Positions 1 to 4,976 of a stretch of DNA of 5,039 nucleotides are shown here, one piece after another. Position 1 is the stretch's first letter, and every line of letters starts with the position of its first letter. Source of the stretch: Candidatus Cloacimonadota bacterium (GTDB lineage: Bacteria; Cloacimonadota; Cloacimonadia; Cloacimonadales; Cloacimonadaceae); the NCBI GenBank assembly GCA_028703735.1, contig JAQVMI010000171.1, positions 1 through 5,039 on the forward strand. Reading direction: 5' to 3'. The position numbers were made by a program, and so were the translations under genes. Under the pieces are notes generated by a model that worked only from the letters and a program-made list of their open reading frames with translations, did not search any database and was not told the DNA's origin.

Positions 1-283
1 TCCCATGGTAATATTCCCAGAAGGAACCCGTAGCAGAAGCGATAATATGGGAGAATTTCATCTTGGGAGTTTGAAGCTGCCATCTATGGCAAATGCTACA
101 ATTGTACCCTTGGTTATCAAGGGCAGTTGGCGTATTTTCGAGATAGATAAAAAGATTCATAAAACCACTTTATCCATGCGTATTCTTTCGCCCATTTTGC
201 CGGATGATCTACTTTACAAAGATAAACATGCACTATCAATACATTTGCATGACTTAATTTCAGAAAATTTAATATCAATGTAA
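1..283 (+). CDS. Lysophospholipid acyltransferase (PlsC/LPLAT family), C-terminal part, cut by window edge
   Basis: This is the 3' end of a gene for a membrane-associated 1-acyl-sn-glycerol-3-phosphate acyltransferase-like enzyme, the family that adds the second acyl chain to make phosphatidic acid at the inner membrane. The visible signature is VIFPEGTRSRS, the family's substrate-binding block III (FPEGTRS), about three residues after the first in-frame ATG at 5. It is followed by the block IV-like IVPLVIKGS about 30 residues later. The catalytic HxxxxD motif lies before block III in this family, so it must be beyond the left edge. The reading frame is open back to the edge with a Pro codon before the ATG, so that ATG is not a credible start. 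The C-terminus is short and soluble-looking and ends at TAA 281-283. The downstream outer-membrane protein gene follows after 9 nt, and its ribosome binding site overlaps this stop, so the two are probably co-transcribed. The exact acyl substrate cannot be told from this part. Confidence 0.88.
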   Translation, partial: PMVIFPEGTRSRSDNMGEFHLGSLKLPSMANATIVPLVIKGSWRIFEIDKKIHKTTLSMRILSPILPDDLLYKDKHALSIHLHDLISENLISM

Positions 284-287
284 GGAG
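282..287 (+). promoter_or_regulatory. Ribosome binding site deciding a TTG start
   Basis: AAGGAG overlaps the TAA of the acyltransferase gene and lies 5 nt before TTG 293. The next ATG-initiated reading would lose the signal peptide, so this site is the main support for the TTG start. Confidence 0.75.
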
Positions 288-292
288 CTTCA

Positions 293-1006
293 TTGAAGTT
301 TATCGGATTTATTCTGCTGTTTTTGGCGATATTACCTATTTTTGCCCAAACCAAGGTTTCTTATGGGGCAAAGATTGGGTTTAATCTGGCTCAACATTAC
401 GGAACTAAGGATCAGCAGCAGGATTATACAGTAAAAACAAGTTTTCGGTCTGGAATTTCCACTGGGGCTTATCTGGATTTGCATATACTGCCTAATTTCA
501 GCTTGGGATACGAGCTTTTGTACAGCATGAAGGGCTCTCATGAAACCATTATCATTAAACGAATGGAAATTGACGGTATCATGGAAGACCTGCCCAAACC
601 AGCAGAAATGAAAGTGAAATATTATCTGGACTATCTGGAGGTGCCTATCTTGCTGAAGGTAAATGTTTTGGATAATAACAGAATTGCTCTAAGCGCTGTT
701 ACTGGAACAGCCATGTCGCTGAAGGTGAAAGGGTATCATGAGTTAAGCGGTATTGTCTATTTTCCGGATGGTGAAGAATTCTCTATAATCAGTATAAACG
801 AAGATAGCAAGCTACAGAATGTTAATATGTTCGATTATAGCTTCATTTATGGAGGAGTCCTGGAGTATAAATCCAGAATTCCAATTTTGTTTGAATACCG
901 GTTTACTTTGGGGTGGGATTATTTGAGCCTGCCAACCTATCAGTTTTTTGAACCAGTTCAATTAAGAAACCAGACCTATTCTTTGCTGATTGGGACAAGG
1001 TTCTAA
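293..1006 (+). CDS. Outer-membrane beta-barrel protein (OMP_b-brl / PorT-like family)
   Basis: This is a 237-residue exported protein, probably a small outer-membrane beta-barrel. Residues 1-19 form a signal peptide: Met-Lys, a hydrophobic stretch to about residue 16, then FAQ. The mature protein opens with SYGAKIGFNLA, the strand typical of the outer-membrane beta-barrel families (Pfam OMP_b-brl type) of Bacteroidota and relatives. Alternating amphipathic strands follow, including YYLDYLEVPILLKVNV at about 110-125, a very common barrel segment, and GTAMSLKV at about 138-145. The last residue is Phe (LLIGTRF), the classic BAM-recognition C-terminus. Initiation is at TTG, supported by the AAGGAG site and by the intact signal peptide that begins there. 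It sits 9 nt behind the acyltransferase gene, so probably in the same operon. No enzymatic motif is visible; a structural, porin-like or secretion-related role cannot be distinguished. Confidence 0.82.
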   Translation: MKFIGFILLFLAILPIFAQTKVSYGAKIGFNLAQHYGTKDQQQDYTVKTSFRSGISTGAYLDLHILPNFSLGYELLYSMKGSHETIIIKRMEIDGIMEDLPKPAEMKVKYYLDYLEVPILLKVNVLDNNRIALSAVTGTAMSLKVKGYHELSGIVYFPDGEEFSIISINEDSKLQNVNMFDYSFIYGGVLEYKSRIPILFEYRFTLGWDYLSLPTYQFFEPVQLRNQTYSLLIGTRF

Positions 1007-1070
1007 GAACTTGATGTCTGGTATAAAATATTAAACGGGAGATAGAACATTTCCGTAACTATCAAAACAC

Positions 1071-1076
1071 AAGGAG
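1071..1076 (+). promoter_or_regulatory. Ribosome binding site of the T9SS cargo gene
   Basis: AAGGAG lies 7 nt before ATG 1084 and fixes that start. It is followed directly by a protein with a good signal peptide. The 77-nt gap before the gene also holds an AT-rich TATAAAATA at 1022-1030 that could act as a -10 element, but I find no convincing -35 box for it. Confidence 0.7.
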
Positions 1077-1083
1077 TGTAACA

Positions 1084-2517
1084 ATGAGACTGACTGAAAA
1101 GATTCTACTATTAGCCTGTTTAACTGTTTTTAGCAGCCAAGTATATGCCATGCTTCCTCTTAGCAATATTTATTCTAATGGGATGCATTCAGATAACCAT
1201 ACTGATGTATTAGTGTGGAGTAATCCTGGAGAGTCAATTCTGTATGATGCTCCGGGAGGTTTGGCACAACAACCCATGGAGGTGCTGTGGGACGATCTCT
1301 CATGGCAAACATCATCTGTGGTTTTATCCCCCAATGCCTATATAGGTTTTCGGAACGAATCAAATGGCTTAAGCATAAACCCCGTGTATTGGAATTCCAC
1401 TACTGAGCCTAATTTGCAATTCTATACTCCTCTGGAAACTGATCCTATTGGGGATCACTTGTTTGGAAGTGCCTGGCTGGATATAACCCAAACCAAGGTA
1501 ACTTTTTCTAATGAAAGGATATACTTCGCCATTCAGAATAATCATACGTCGTTTCCGGTAAGTTCGGGATTAACCTTCTTTGCCTATATGCCAGTGTTGG
1601 TAAATCCGGCTGCATCTCCAGAGGATGATCCCCTTGTCTTTGGCTTGATGTACACCGTTGAACTAAGCGGAGTTATCTCTCCCGGGCTGTACAAAATATC
1701 AGGTACTGGTGTTAATGATTTAGAGCAGATTGGTGAGATTCAACACAGTATCTTGGATAACACCTTAATACTATCCTGTGCATTATCAGATCTTTATGCG
1801 GATTCAGATTTCATGGCATGGTTCAATCCAGATTATCCCCAAATCGCTACCACTACCACCACCAGCAAGATCACCCTTACAGGTGGAAGCCAGCAAGCAG
1901 ATATTACCGTAGGGGCAGATTTACTACTTATCCCCCAATTAGTTAATATCGCCAATGTAAATGCTCCCTTGCTTTCTGATGCGGCTTACAGTGTAGAGCA
2001 AGGCATGCCGGATTATTTATCTGCTTCCATTCAGTATTCAGATGCCGATAACAACTTCCCTATGATAGCCAGCCTTAGTATCGATGGGGGAGAGGAGCAT
2101 CCCTTAATTCCCTATTTGCAAACGTATCCCGATTTTACACTTGGGGTGCTATATTCTGTTTATGATGTCCCTATAGCAGAGAATTGGCAACAGCTCACCT
2201 ATCGCTTTTCTGATGGAGAAGGCTTTGTTTATCGTACCATAGATAACGGATCAGCTATACAGGATAATGTTCAAGCACCCATGCCAAAGCTGCAATTGTA
2301 CCCAAATCCTGTGCAAAACATGCTTAATCTGAAAAACAATACTGACGATGAAGCAATTGTGGAAATCTATAATGTGCGTGGTCAAGCAGTTGCCTCTTAC
2401 ACTCTACCTAAGGGCAAGGAAGCTGTACAGTTATATCTAAAAGAATTTGCTACTGGTATTTACTGGGTACGCATACAGGGGCGTAAATCAAGACCAGTGC
2501 GGTTTGTTAAGCTATAG
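1084..2517 (+). CDS. Secreted protein with type IX secretion (Por) C-terminal sorting domain
   Basis: This is a 477-residue exported protein of unknown specific function. Residues 1-22 are a Sec signal peptide (MRLTEK, hydrophobic core, VYA cleavage). The C-terminal domain, residues about 402-477, is a typical type A Por sorting domain: LQLYPNPVQNMLNL, then VEIYNVRGQAV, then FATGIYWVRI, ending in RFVKL. In this family the domain is recognised by the type IX secretion system, which exports the protein across the outer membrane and often anchors it to the surface. The body is beta-rich with no catalytic motif I recognise. Residues about 296-388 look like an Ig/FN3-like beta-sandwich (IQYSDADNNFP...LSIDGGEE...YRFSDGEGFVYR). 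Residues about 117-155 (GDHLFGSAWLDITQTKVTF..., then RIYFAIQNN) resemble a carbohydrate-binding or DOMON-like beta module, but this is weak. The gene ends 17 nt from the convergent dGTPase gene. Adhesin or structural surface protein is the best guess. Confidence 0.85.
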   Translation: MRLTEKILLLACLTVFSSQVYAMLPLSNIYSNGMHSDNHTDVLVWSNPGESILYDAPGGLAQQPMEVLWDDLSWQTSSVVLSPNAYIGFRNESNGLSINPVYWNSTTEPNLQFYTPLETDPIGDHLFGSAWLDITQTKVTFSNERIYFAIQNNHTSFPVSSGLTFFAYMPVLVNPAASPEDDPLVFGLMYTVELSGVISPGLYKISGTGVNDLEQIGEIQHSILDNTLILSCALSDLYADSDFMAWFNPDYPQIATTTTTSKITLTGGSQQADITVGADLLLIPQLVNIANVNAPLLSDAAYSVEQGMPDYLSASIQYSDADNNFPMIASLSIDGGEEHPLIPYLQTYPDFTLGVLYSVYDVPIAENWQQLTYRFSDGEGFVYRTIDNGSAIQDNVQAPMPKLQLYPNPVQNMLNLKNNTDDEAIVEIYNVRGQAVASYTLPKGKEAVQLYLKEFATGIYWVRIQGRKSRPVRFVKL

Positions 2518-2534
2518 GGAAAGAGATCGGTTGT

Positions 2535-3686
2535 TCATCCTCTCCAGGGTAGCATATAGTCCTTAATCTCTTCATTGTAATAGCGGTCTGTCATGGTGGC
2601 TATAAAATCCCGAACCTGTTCTGCAGGTGAAAAGCTTTCCAGATATTCCGGGCGTTTATGATCCAGAAAGTGTTTGAAAACTTTGGAGCTCTTGTTGTTT
2701 TCCTTGATATCCGTCATGTATTTATCGAACATAATATGCATAGTTCGGTAAATAATGGAATTGGATTTTTTTACATTCTCATCTGTGTAGATCCGTTTGT
2801 AGTTAAACTTCTTCAGTTCCAGTAGTTGCTCCGAAGTTTCAGAATCGAAAGCTATCCAATCTTGCTCGTAACTATTGGTTATCACACTCTTTATCAGGGT
2901 TTCGATAATCTGACTGTTTGTATTCCCCAGATAAGCTACCTGTTCAGGGGGGAGTTCATTGCGGGATAAAATGTTATAACGGATGGCATCTTCGATATCC
3001 TGACCAATATAGGCGATGGTATCGGTTATTCTAACCACACAGCCTTCCAGGGTTGCGGGCATCCATTGAGCGTTTTTGCCAGATTTTTTTTCCGCGATGA
3101 AGCTGCTAATATCTGCTTCTGATTTGTCTGTTTGTGGCTTAAGCTGCGTGTTATGAACTTCACCATCATGCGAGATAATACCATCCCGAACCTGAAAAGT
3201 AAGATTCAAACCCCTGCCTTTTCGGGATATATAATCCACAATATGCAGGCTCTCTATATTATGATGAAAATGCCCAATTCCATTAGCAGAACAACATTCA
3301 GACAGAGCTTTTTCGCCATCGTGACCAAAAGGGCAATGTCCCAGATCGTGCCCTAAGGCAATGGCTTCGATCATTTCGGTATTAAGCCCCAAGTATTTTC
3401 CTATGGTGCGGGAGATTTGGGATACATAAGCAATATGCAGGTTTCTATTAGTCATTTCTTCATCTATAAGATTAGTGAACGAAAACACTTGTGTCTTCCC
3501 ATGATATCTGCGGTAAGCCCCACTATAAAGAATCCTATCTCTATCCACCGCAAATTGAGAACGCATCACATCAGTATCTTCAGGTCTGTTTCGCCAGGAA
3601 TTCACATCGTGAAAAGCACGGGCTCCCAGAACGCACTCGTGTTTAGCCTTTATCTCTGTGAAAATTTTATGCAATTTGTCGTTCAT
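2535..3686 (-). CDS. dgt: Deoxyguanosinetriphosphate triphosphohydrolase (HD-domain dGTPase)
   Basis: A cytoplasmic HD-superfamily enzyme of the dGTPase family, which hydrolyses dGTP (or other dNTPs) to the deoxynucleoside and tripolyphosphate and so tunes dNTP pools. All family landmarks are present in its 383 residues: DRDRILYSGAYRRYHGKTQVF near 48-68 (the YRR..KTQVF nucleotide-binding block), LHIAYVSQISRTIG with the first HD His at 84, GHDLGHCPFGHDGE with His113-Asp114 plus His117 and His122, FHHNIES with a conserved His at 142, and VRITDTIAYIGQDIEDA with the last metal-binding Asp at 222. Its length fits the shorter bacterial dGTPases rather than the 505-residue Escherichia coli Dgt. The ATG at 3686 is supported by AAGGAG six nt upstream (3693-3698 on the + strand). 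The gene is alone on its strand here. It is convergent with the T9SS cargo gene and divergent from the small paralogue pair. Substrate specificity cannot be read from the sequence. Confidence 0.93.
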   Translation of the reverse strand: MNDKLHKIFTEIKAKHECVLGARAFHDVNSWRNRPEDTDVMRSQFAVDRDRILYSGAYRRYHGKTQVFSFTNLIDEEMTNRNLHIAYVSQISRTIGKYLGLNTEMIEAIALGHDLGHCPFGHDGEKALSECCSANGIGHFHHNIESLHIVDYISRKGRGLNLTFQVRDGIISHDGEVHNTQLKPQTDKSEADISSFIAEKKSGKNAQWMPATLEGCVVRITDTIAYIGQDIEDAIRYNILSRNELPPEQVAYLGNTNSQIIETLIKSVITNSYEQDWIAFDSETSEQLLELKKFNYKRIYTDENVKKSNSIIYRTMHIMFDKYMTDIKENNKSSKVFKHFLDHKRPEYLESFSPAEQVRDFIATMTDRYYNEEIKDYMLPWRG

Positions 3687-3712
3687 AATATTCTCCTTTG
3701 TTTGTTATAGAT

Positions 3713-3740
3713 AATATAGGCAGTCTTTATGAAGGAGCAA
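3713..3740 (-). promoter_or_regulatory. Possible dgt promoter
   Basis: Read on the - strand, TTGCTC (3735-3740) and TATATT (3713-3718) are separated by 16 nt and lie about 27 nt before the dgt start codon. The fit to the sigma-70-like consensus is fair only, and promoter consensus in this lineage is uncertain. Confidence 0.35.
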
Positions 3741-3898
3741 TAGTTTTTTTTGCTGGCATCACACTATATTACCCTAAACAAAGCCATTGTTCATTGTGTA
3801 AATATATCCACAAAGCACGAGATATACATATAAGTGAATAGATTAAGATTTATTAACGTGCAGGCATGAAAAGTTTTGCATATCGCAAAGTTAACCTC

Positions 3899-3912
3899 TG
3901 TAATAGATTACA
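3899..3912. promoter_or_regulatory. Candidate operator: palindrome TGTAAT-AG-ATTACA
   Basis: Two perfect 6-bp inverted arms are separated by 2 nt, a size and form typical of a dimeric repressor or activator site. It lies about 150 nt before the first paralogue and about 210 nt before dgt. No regulator gene is in the window, so the binding partner is unknown. Confidence 0.35.
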
Positions 3913-3979
3913 AATCGCTACGAAATATTATTTGCCTAATGTAGAAATTATTCCACGATTTGGCTGAAATAGCTTCGTT

Positions 3980-3991
3980 TTGTTTAAACAA
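3980..3991. promoter_or_regulatory. Candidate operator: perfect palindrome TTGTTTAAACAA
   Basis: A perfect 12-bp palindrome ends 4 nt before the TTGTCA box (3996-4001) that may be the -35 element of the first paralogue. The position suits a regulatory protein acting at that promoter. AT-rich palindromes arise by chance fairly often, so this is tentative. Confidence 0.35.
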
Positions 3992-3995
3992 TCTC

Positions 3996-4023
3996 TTGTC
4001 AAATTTACCAAGCTTTTTGGAAT
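3996..4023 (+). promoter_or_regulatory. Possible promoter of the first paralogue
   Basis: TTGTCA (3996-4001), 16 nt, then TGGAAT (4018-4023), which matches 4 of 6 positions of the -10 consensus. It starts 63 nt before the ATG. The second paralogue has a TTGACA box 58 nt before its start with the same 16-nt spacer, and this shared layout is the main argument. Confidence 0.3.
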
Positions 4024-4058
4024 GTCCTCAGTATTTATCGTTAAGGTGGAAATATATC

Positions 4059-4340
4059 ATGACTTACAGATTATTCGACGGACAGATAGTTGATCTTGAC
4101 AGGATCGAGAGTATTTCTACTGTAAGGGATTTGGGGCGTGATCCAAGGTCTATCGATCGTAGCCAGATTGGTTTTACCATTCAGCTAAGCAATCGGGAGA
4201 TCATTGACGTTGTAGAATTTTATCACTTTTGCGATTGGGCGCAAGTGAGCATCAAACTTAAAAAAGTTCGTGAAGACATTGTTCATCAATGGCTTGATCA
4301 CAGGGAGCAGGCAAGTCTCGGGCAGACTTCCTCAAGTTAA
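4059..4340 (+). CDS. Small hypothetical protein, first of a tandem paralogous pair
   Basis: A 93-residue protein of unknown family. It shares about 50% identity with the protein of the next gene, 40 of the first 63 residues being identical: RIESIS, VRDLGRD, IDR, GFTI, LSNREI and DWA are all kept. The pattern suggests a beta-rich N-terminal part (FDGQIVDLDRIESIS...GFTIQLSNREIIDVVEFY) followed by one amphipathic helix from the DWA motif at 59-61 to about residue 80. That resembles small PH-like or SH3-like folds, but this is inference. No signal peptide, membrane segment or catalytic motif is visible. ATG 4059 was chosen because AAGGTGGAA lies 7 nt upstream and the paralogue begins at the same residue (MTY versus MNY). 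An in-frame extension to TTG 3960 has no ribosome binding site and no counterpart in the paralogue. The last 10-13 residues (HREQASLGQTSSS) are an unmatched tail. Confidence 0.78.
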   Translation: MTYRLFDGQIVDLDRIESISTVRDLGRDPRSIDRSQIGFTIQLSNREIIDVVEFYHFCDWAQVSIKLKKVREDIVHQWLDHREQASLGQTSSS

Positions 4341-4351
4341 ATATAATTATC

Positions 4352-4376
4352 GGCTAATCTACATTATTCCAATTTG
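4352..4376 (+). repeat. Upstream block shared by the two paralogues (second copy)
   Basis: This stretch matches 3934-3962, which lies ahead of the first paralogue: both contain CTAAT, then TA, then ATTATTCCA, then ATTTG, with short gaps of 2 nt. It begins about 12 nt after the first paralogue's stop. It is best read as part of a duplicated leader; chance similarity in AT-rich DNA is not excluded. Confidence 0.4.
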
Positions 4377-4452
4377 TGTTTATTGAGTTGATAGAGCATC
4401 TATGTTGGAAACTGAGTTTGTTAATTTTTGGGTTTAATTATTGATGATTTGC

Positions 4453-4480
4453 TTGACATGGATAATATCACATAAATTAT
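4453..4480 (+). promoter_or_regulatory. Possible promoter of the second paralogue
   Basis: A full-consensus TTGACA (4453-4458) is followed after 16 nt by AATTAT (4475-4480, 4 of 6 matches to a -10 box). It begins 58 nt before the GTG start. It suggests that the second gene has its own promoter rather than relying only on read-through across the 170-nt gap. Confidence 0.38.
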
Positions 4481-4498
4481 TGCTTCAAATGTAACAAC

Positions 4499-4507
4499 AA
4501 GGTGGAA
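4499..4507 (+). promoter_or_regulatory. Ribosome binding site that decides the GTG start of the second paralogue
   Basis: AAGGTGGAA is identical to the sequence before the first paralogue (4043-4051). The in-frame GTG at 4502 lies inside this motif and so cannot be the start served by it. The next GTG at 4511 is correctly spaced, 5 nt after GGTGG. Confidence 0.65.
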
Positions 4508-4510
4508 GAA

Positions 4511-4765
4511 GTGAATTATATATTGCCTGATGGCAGGATCATAGATACTTCAAGAATTGAAAGTATTTCGTCAGTTAGGGACTTGGGACGTGATACTAAA
4601 ACTATTGACCGAAATCGAATGGGTTTTACTATTCACCTTAGTAACAGAGAAATAGTAGATATTAGAGAATACTACCAGTATTCTGATTGGGCACTGGTTA
4701 AAACCAGGATGAACAGGTTACATGCTGATCTACGGCAGAAGTGGCAGGAAGAGGACAATAAGTAG
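4511..4765 (+). CDS. Small hypothetical protein, second of a tandem paralogous pair
   Basis: An 84-residue protein, paralogous to the one encoded just upstream and equally without a recognised family. GTG 4511 gives MNYILPDGRIID, which aligns from the first residue with MTYRLFDGQIVD of the neighbour; starting at GTG 4502 would add three residues encoded inside the ribosome binding site. Conserved blocks are RIESIS at 15-20, VRDLGRD at 22-28, GFTI at 38-41, LSNREI at 43-48 and DWA at 59-61. The C-terminal helix (residues about 60-80) is charged and much more divergent between the copies. Shared residues are often encoded by different synonymous codons (all six codons of LSNREI and four of six in RIESIS), which points to old duplication with purifying selection on the protein. 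It is likely soluble and cytoplasmic. TAG 4763-4765 is followed at once by TAA, then by an 8-bp repeat array. Confidence 0.78.
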   Translation: MNYILPDGRIIDTSRIESISSVRDLGRDTKTIDRNRMGFTIHLSNREIVDIREYYQYSDWALVKTRMNRLHADLRQKWQEEDNK

Positions 4766-4773
4766 TAATATTT

Positions 4774-4851
4774 GTGCTGGAGTGCTGGAGTATTGGAGTA
4801 TTGGAGTAATGGGGTGCTGGAGTGTTAGAGTGATGGGGTGCTGGAGCATGG
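4774..4851 (+). repeat. 8-bp tandem repeat array, consensus GTGCTGGA
   Basis: Nine consecutive 8-bp units in perfect register fill 4774-4845: GTGCTGGA twice, GTATTGGA twice, GTAATGGG, GTGCTGGA, GTGTTAGA, GTGATGGG, GTGCTGGA. A partial unit follows to 4851. GT at the first two positions and a G-rich end are constant, while positions 3-5 vary. The array starts 8 nt after the second paralogue's stop and has in-frame stops in all + strand frames or leads nowhere, so it is not coding. It looks like a dispersed intergenic repeat of the lineage; function unknown. Confidence 0.85.
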
Positions 4852-4866
4852 TCAATTATGATTCTT

Positions 4867-4920
4867 CCTTAACAAAAATCCTTTAATCCTCTTAATCCTG
4901 AAATCCTTGTAGAATTAAGG
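4867..4920. repeat. ATCCT short-period array enclosed by CCTTAA/TTAAGG arms
   Basis: ATCCT occurs four times at 4878, 4886, 4895 and 4903, that is, with steps of 8, 9 and 8 nt. The array is flanked by CCTTAA (4867-4872) and its inverse TTAAGG (4915-4920), so the whole 54-nt element could form a hairpin-like unit. On the - strand it reads as AGGATT-type units (AGGATTTC, AGGATTAAG), a style of intergenic repeat seen in several uncultured and Bacteroidota-like genomes. That comparison is from memory and untested here. Confidence 0.7.
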
Positions 4921-4954
4921 CTCTCTTTCAAACTAAGTGGGTATCTTTTGTCTT

Positions 4955-4976
4955 TCCGGACTTGATCCGGAATCCA
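4955..4976. repeat. TCCGGA-CTTGA-TCCGGA palindromic repeat
   Basis: TCCGGA occurs at 4955-4960 and 4966-4971, separated by CTTGA. Because TCCGGA is its own reverse complement, the arms are both direct and inverted repeats and can form a 6-bp GC-rich hairpin with a 5-nt loop. ATCCAG and a short T run (4978-4983) follow, so it might also act as a weak terminator for + strand transcripts. The string resembles the dispersed 'ccggacttgatccgg' repeats known from diverse bacterial intergenic regions; that link is from general knowledge. Confidence 0.6.

Larger units (their letters stand above)
3687..4058. other. Noncoding divergent region between dgt and the small paralogue pair
   Basis: These 372 bp are AT-rich and carry no supportable gene on either strand. 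They hold, from left to right: the dgt ribosome binding site and possible promoter, a T8 run (3744-3751) without a preceding stem, a weak inverted repeat TTTGC-ATATC-GCAAA (3875-3889), a perfect palindrome TGTAAT-AG-ATTACA (3899-3912), a block also found ahead of the second paralogue (3934-3962), a perfect 12-bp palindrome (3980-3991), and a TTGTCA box (3996-4001). No tRNA, riboswitch or known small RNA was recognised. Confidence 0.6.

Noticed and set aside
1000..1010. GTTCT-A-AGAAC dyad over the stop codon of the beta-barrel gene as a terminator
   Set aside because: The arms are 5 bp with a 1-nt centre, too small to form a hairpin loop, and no T run follows.
332..1363. - strand open frames at 332-541 and 1175-1363
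   Set aside because: They are antisense shadows of the signal-peptide-bearing + strand genes, with no recognisable protein features.
2515..2560. Bidirectional terminator between the convergent T9SS-cargo and dgt genes
   Set aside because: Only a short, mismatched stem (GGAAAG with CTCTCC region) without a U run on either side could be drawn.
3132..3710. Two + strand open frames inside the dgt region (3132-3356 and 3417-3710)
   Set aside because: They lie antisense to a gene with complete dGTPase motifs, show no family resemblance and have no ribosome binding sites.
3960..4058. N-terminal extension of the first paralogue from TTG 3960 (33 extra residues)
   Set aside because: There is no ribosome binding site before TTG 3960, the extension has no counterpart in the paralogue, and it would run through the palindrome and TTGTCA box. 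ATG 4059 has a good site.
3934..4510. Integron-like gene cassettes, because GCCTAAT and GGCTAAT precede the small genes
   Set aside because: The boxes end in T rather than the C of the RYYYAAC core, and no matching GTTRRRY partner at a sensible distance was found. No integrase is visible.
4774..4920. CRISPR array
   Set aside because: The units are 8-9 bp with no unique spacers of constant length, so these are simple tandem repeats.
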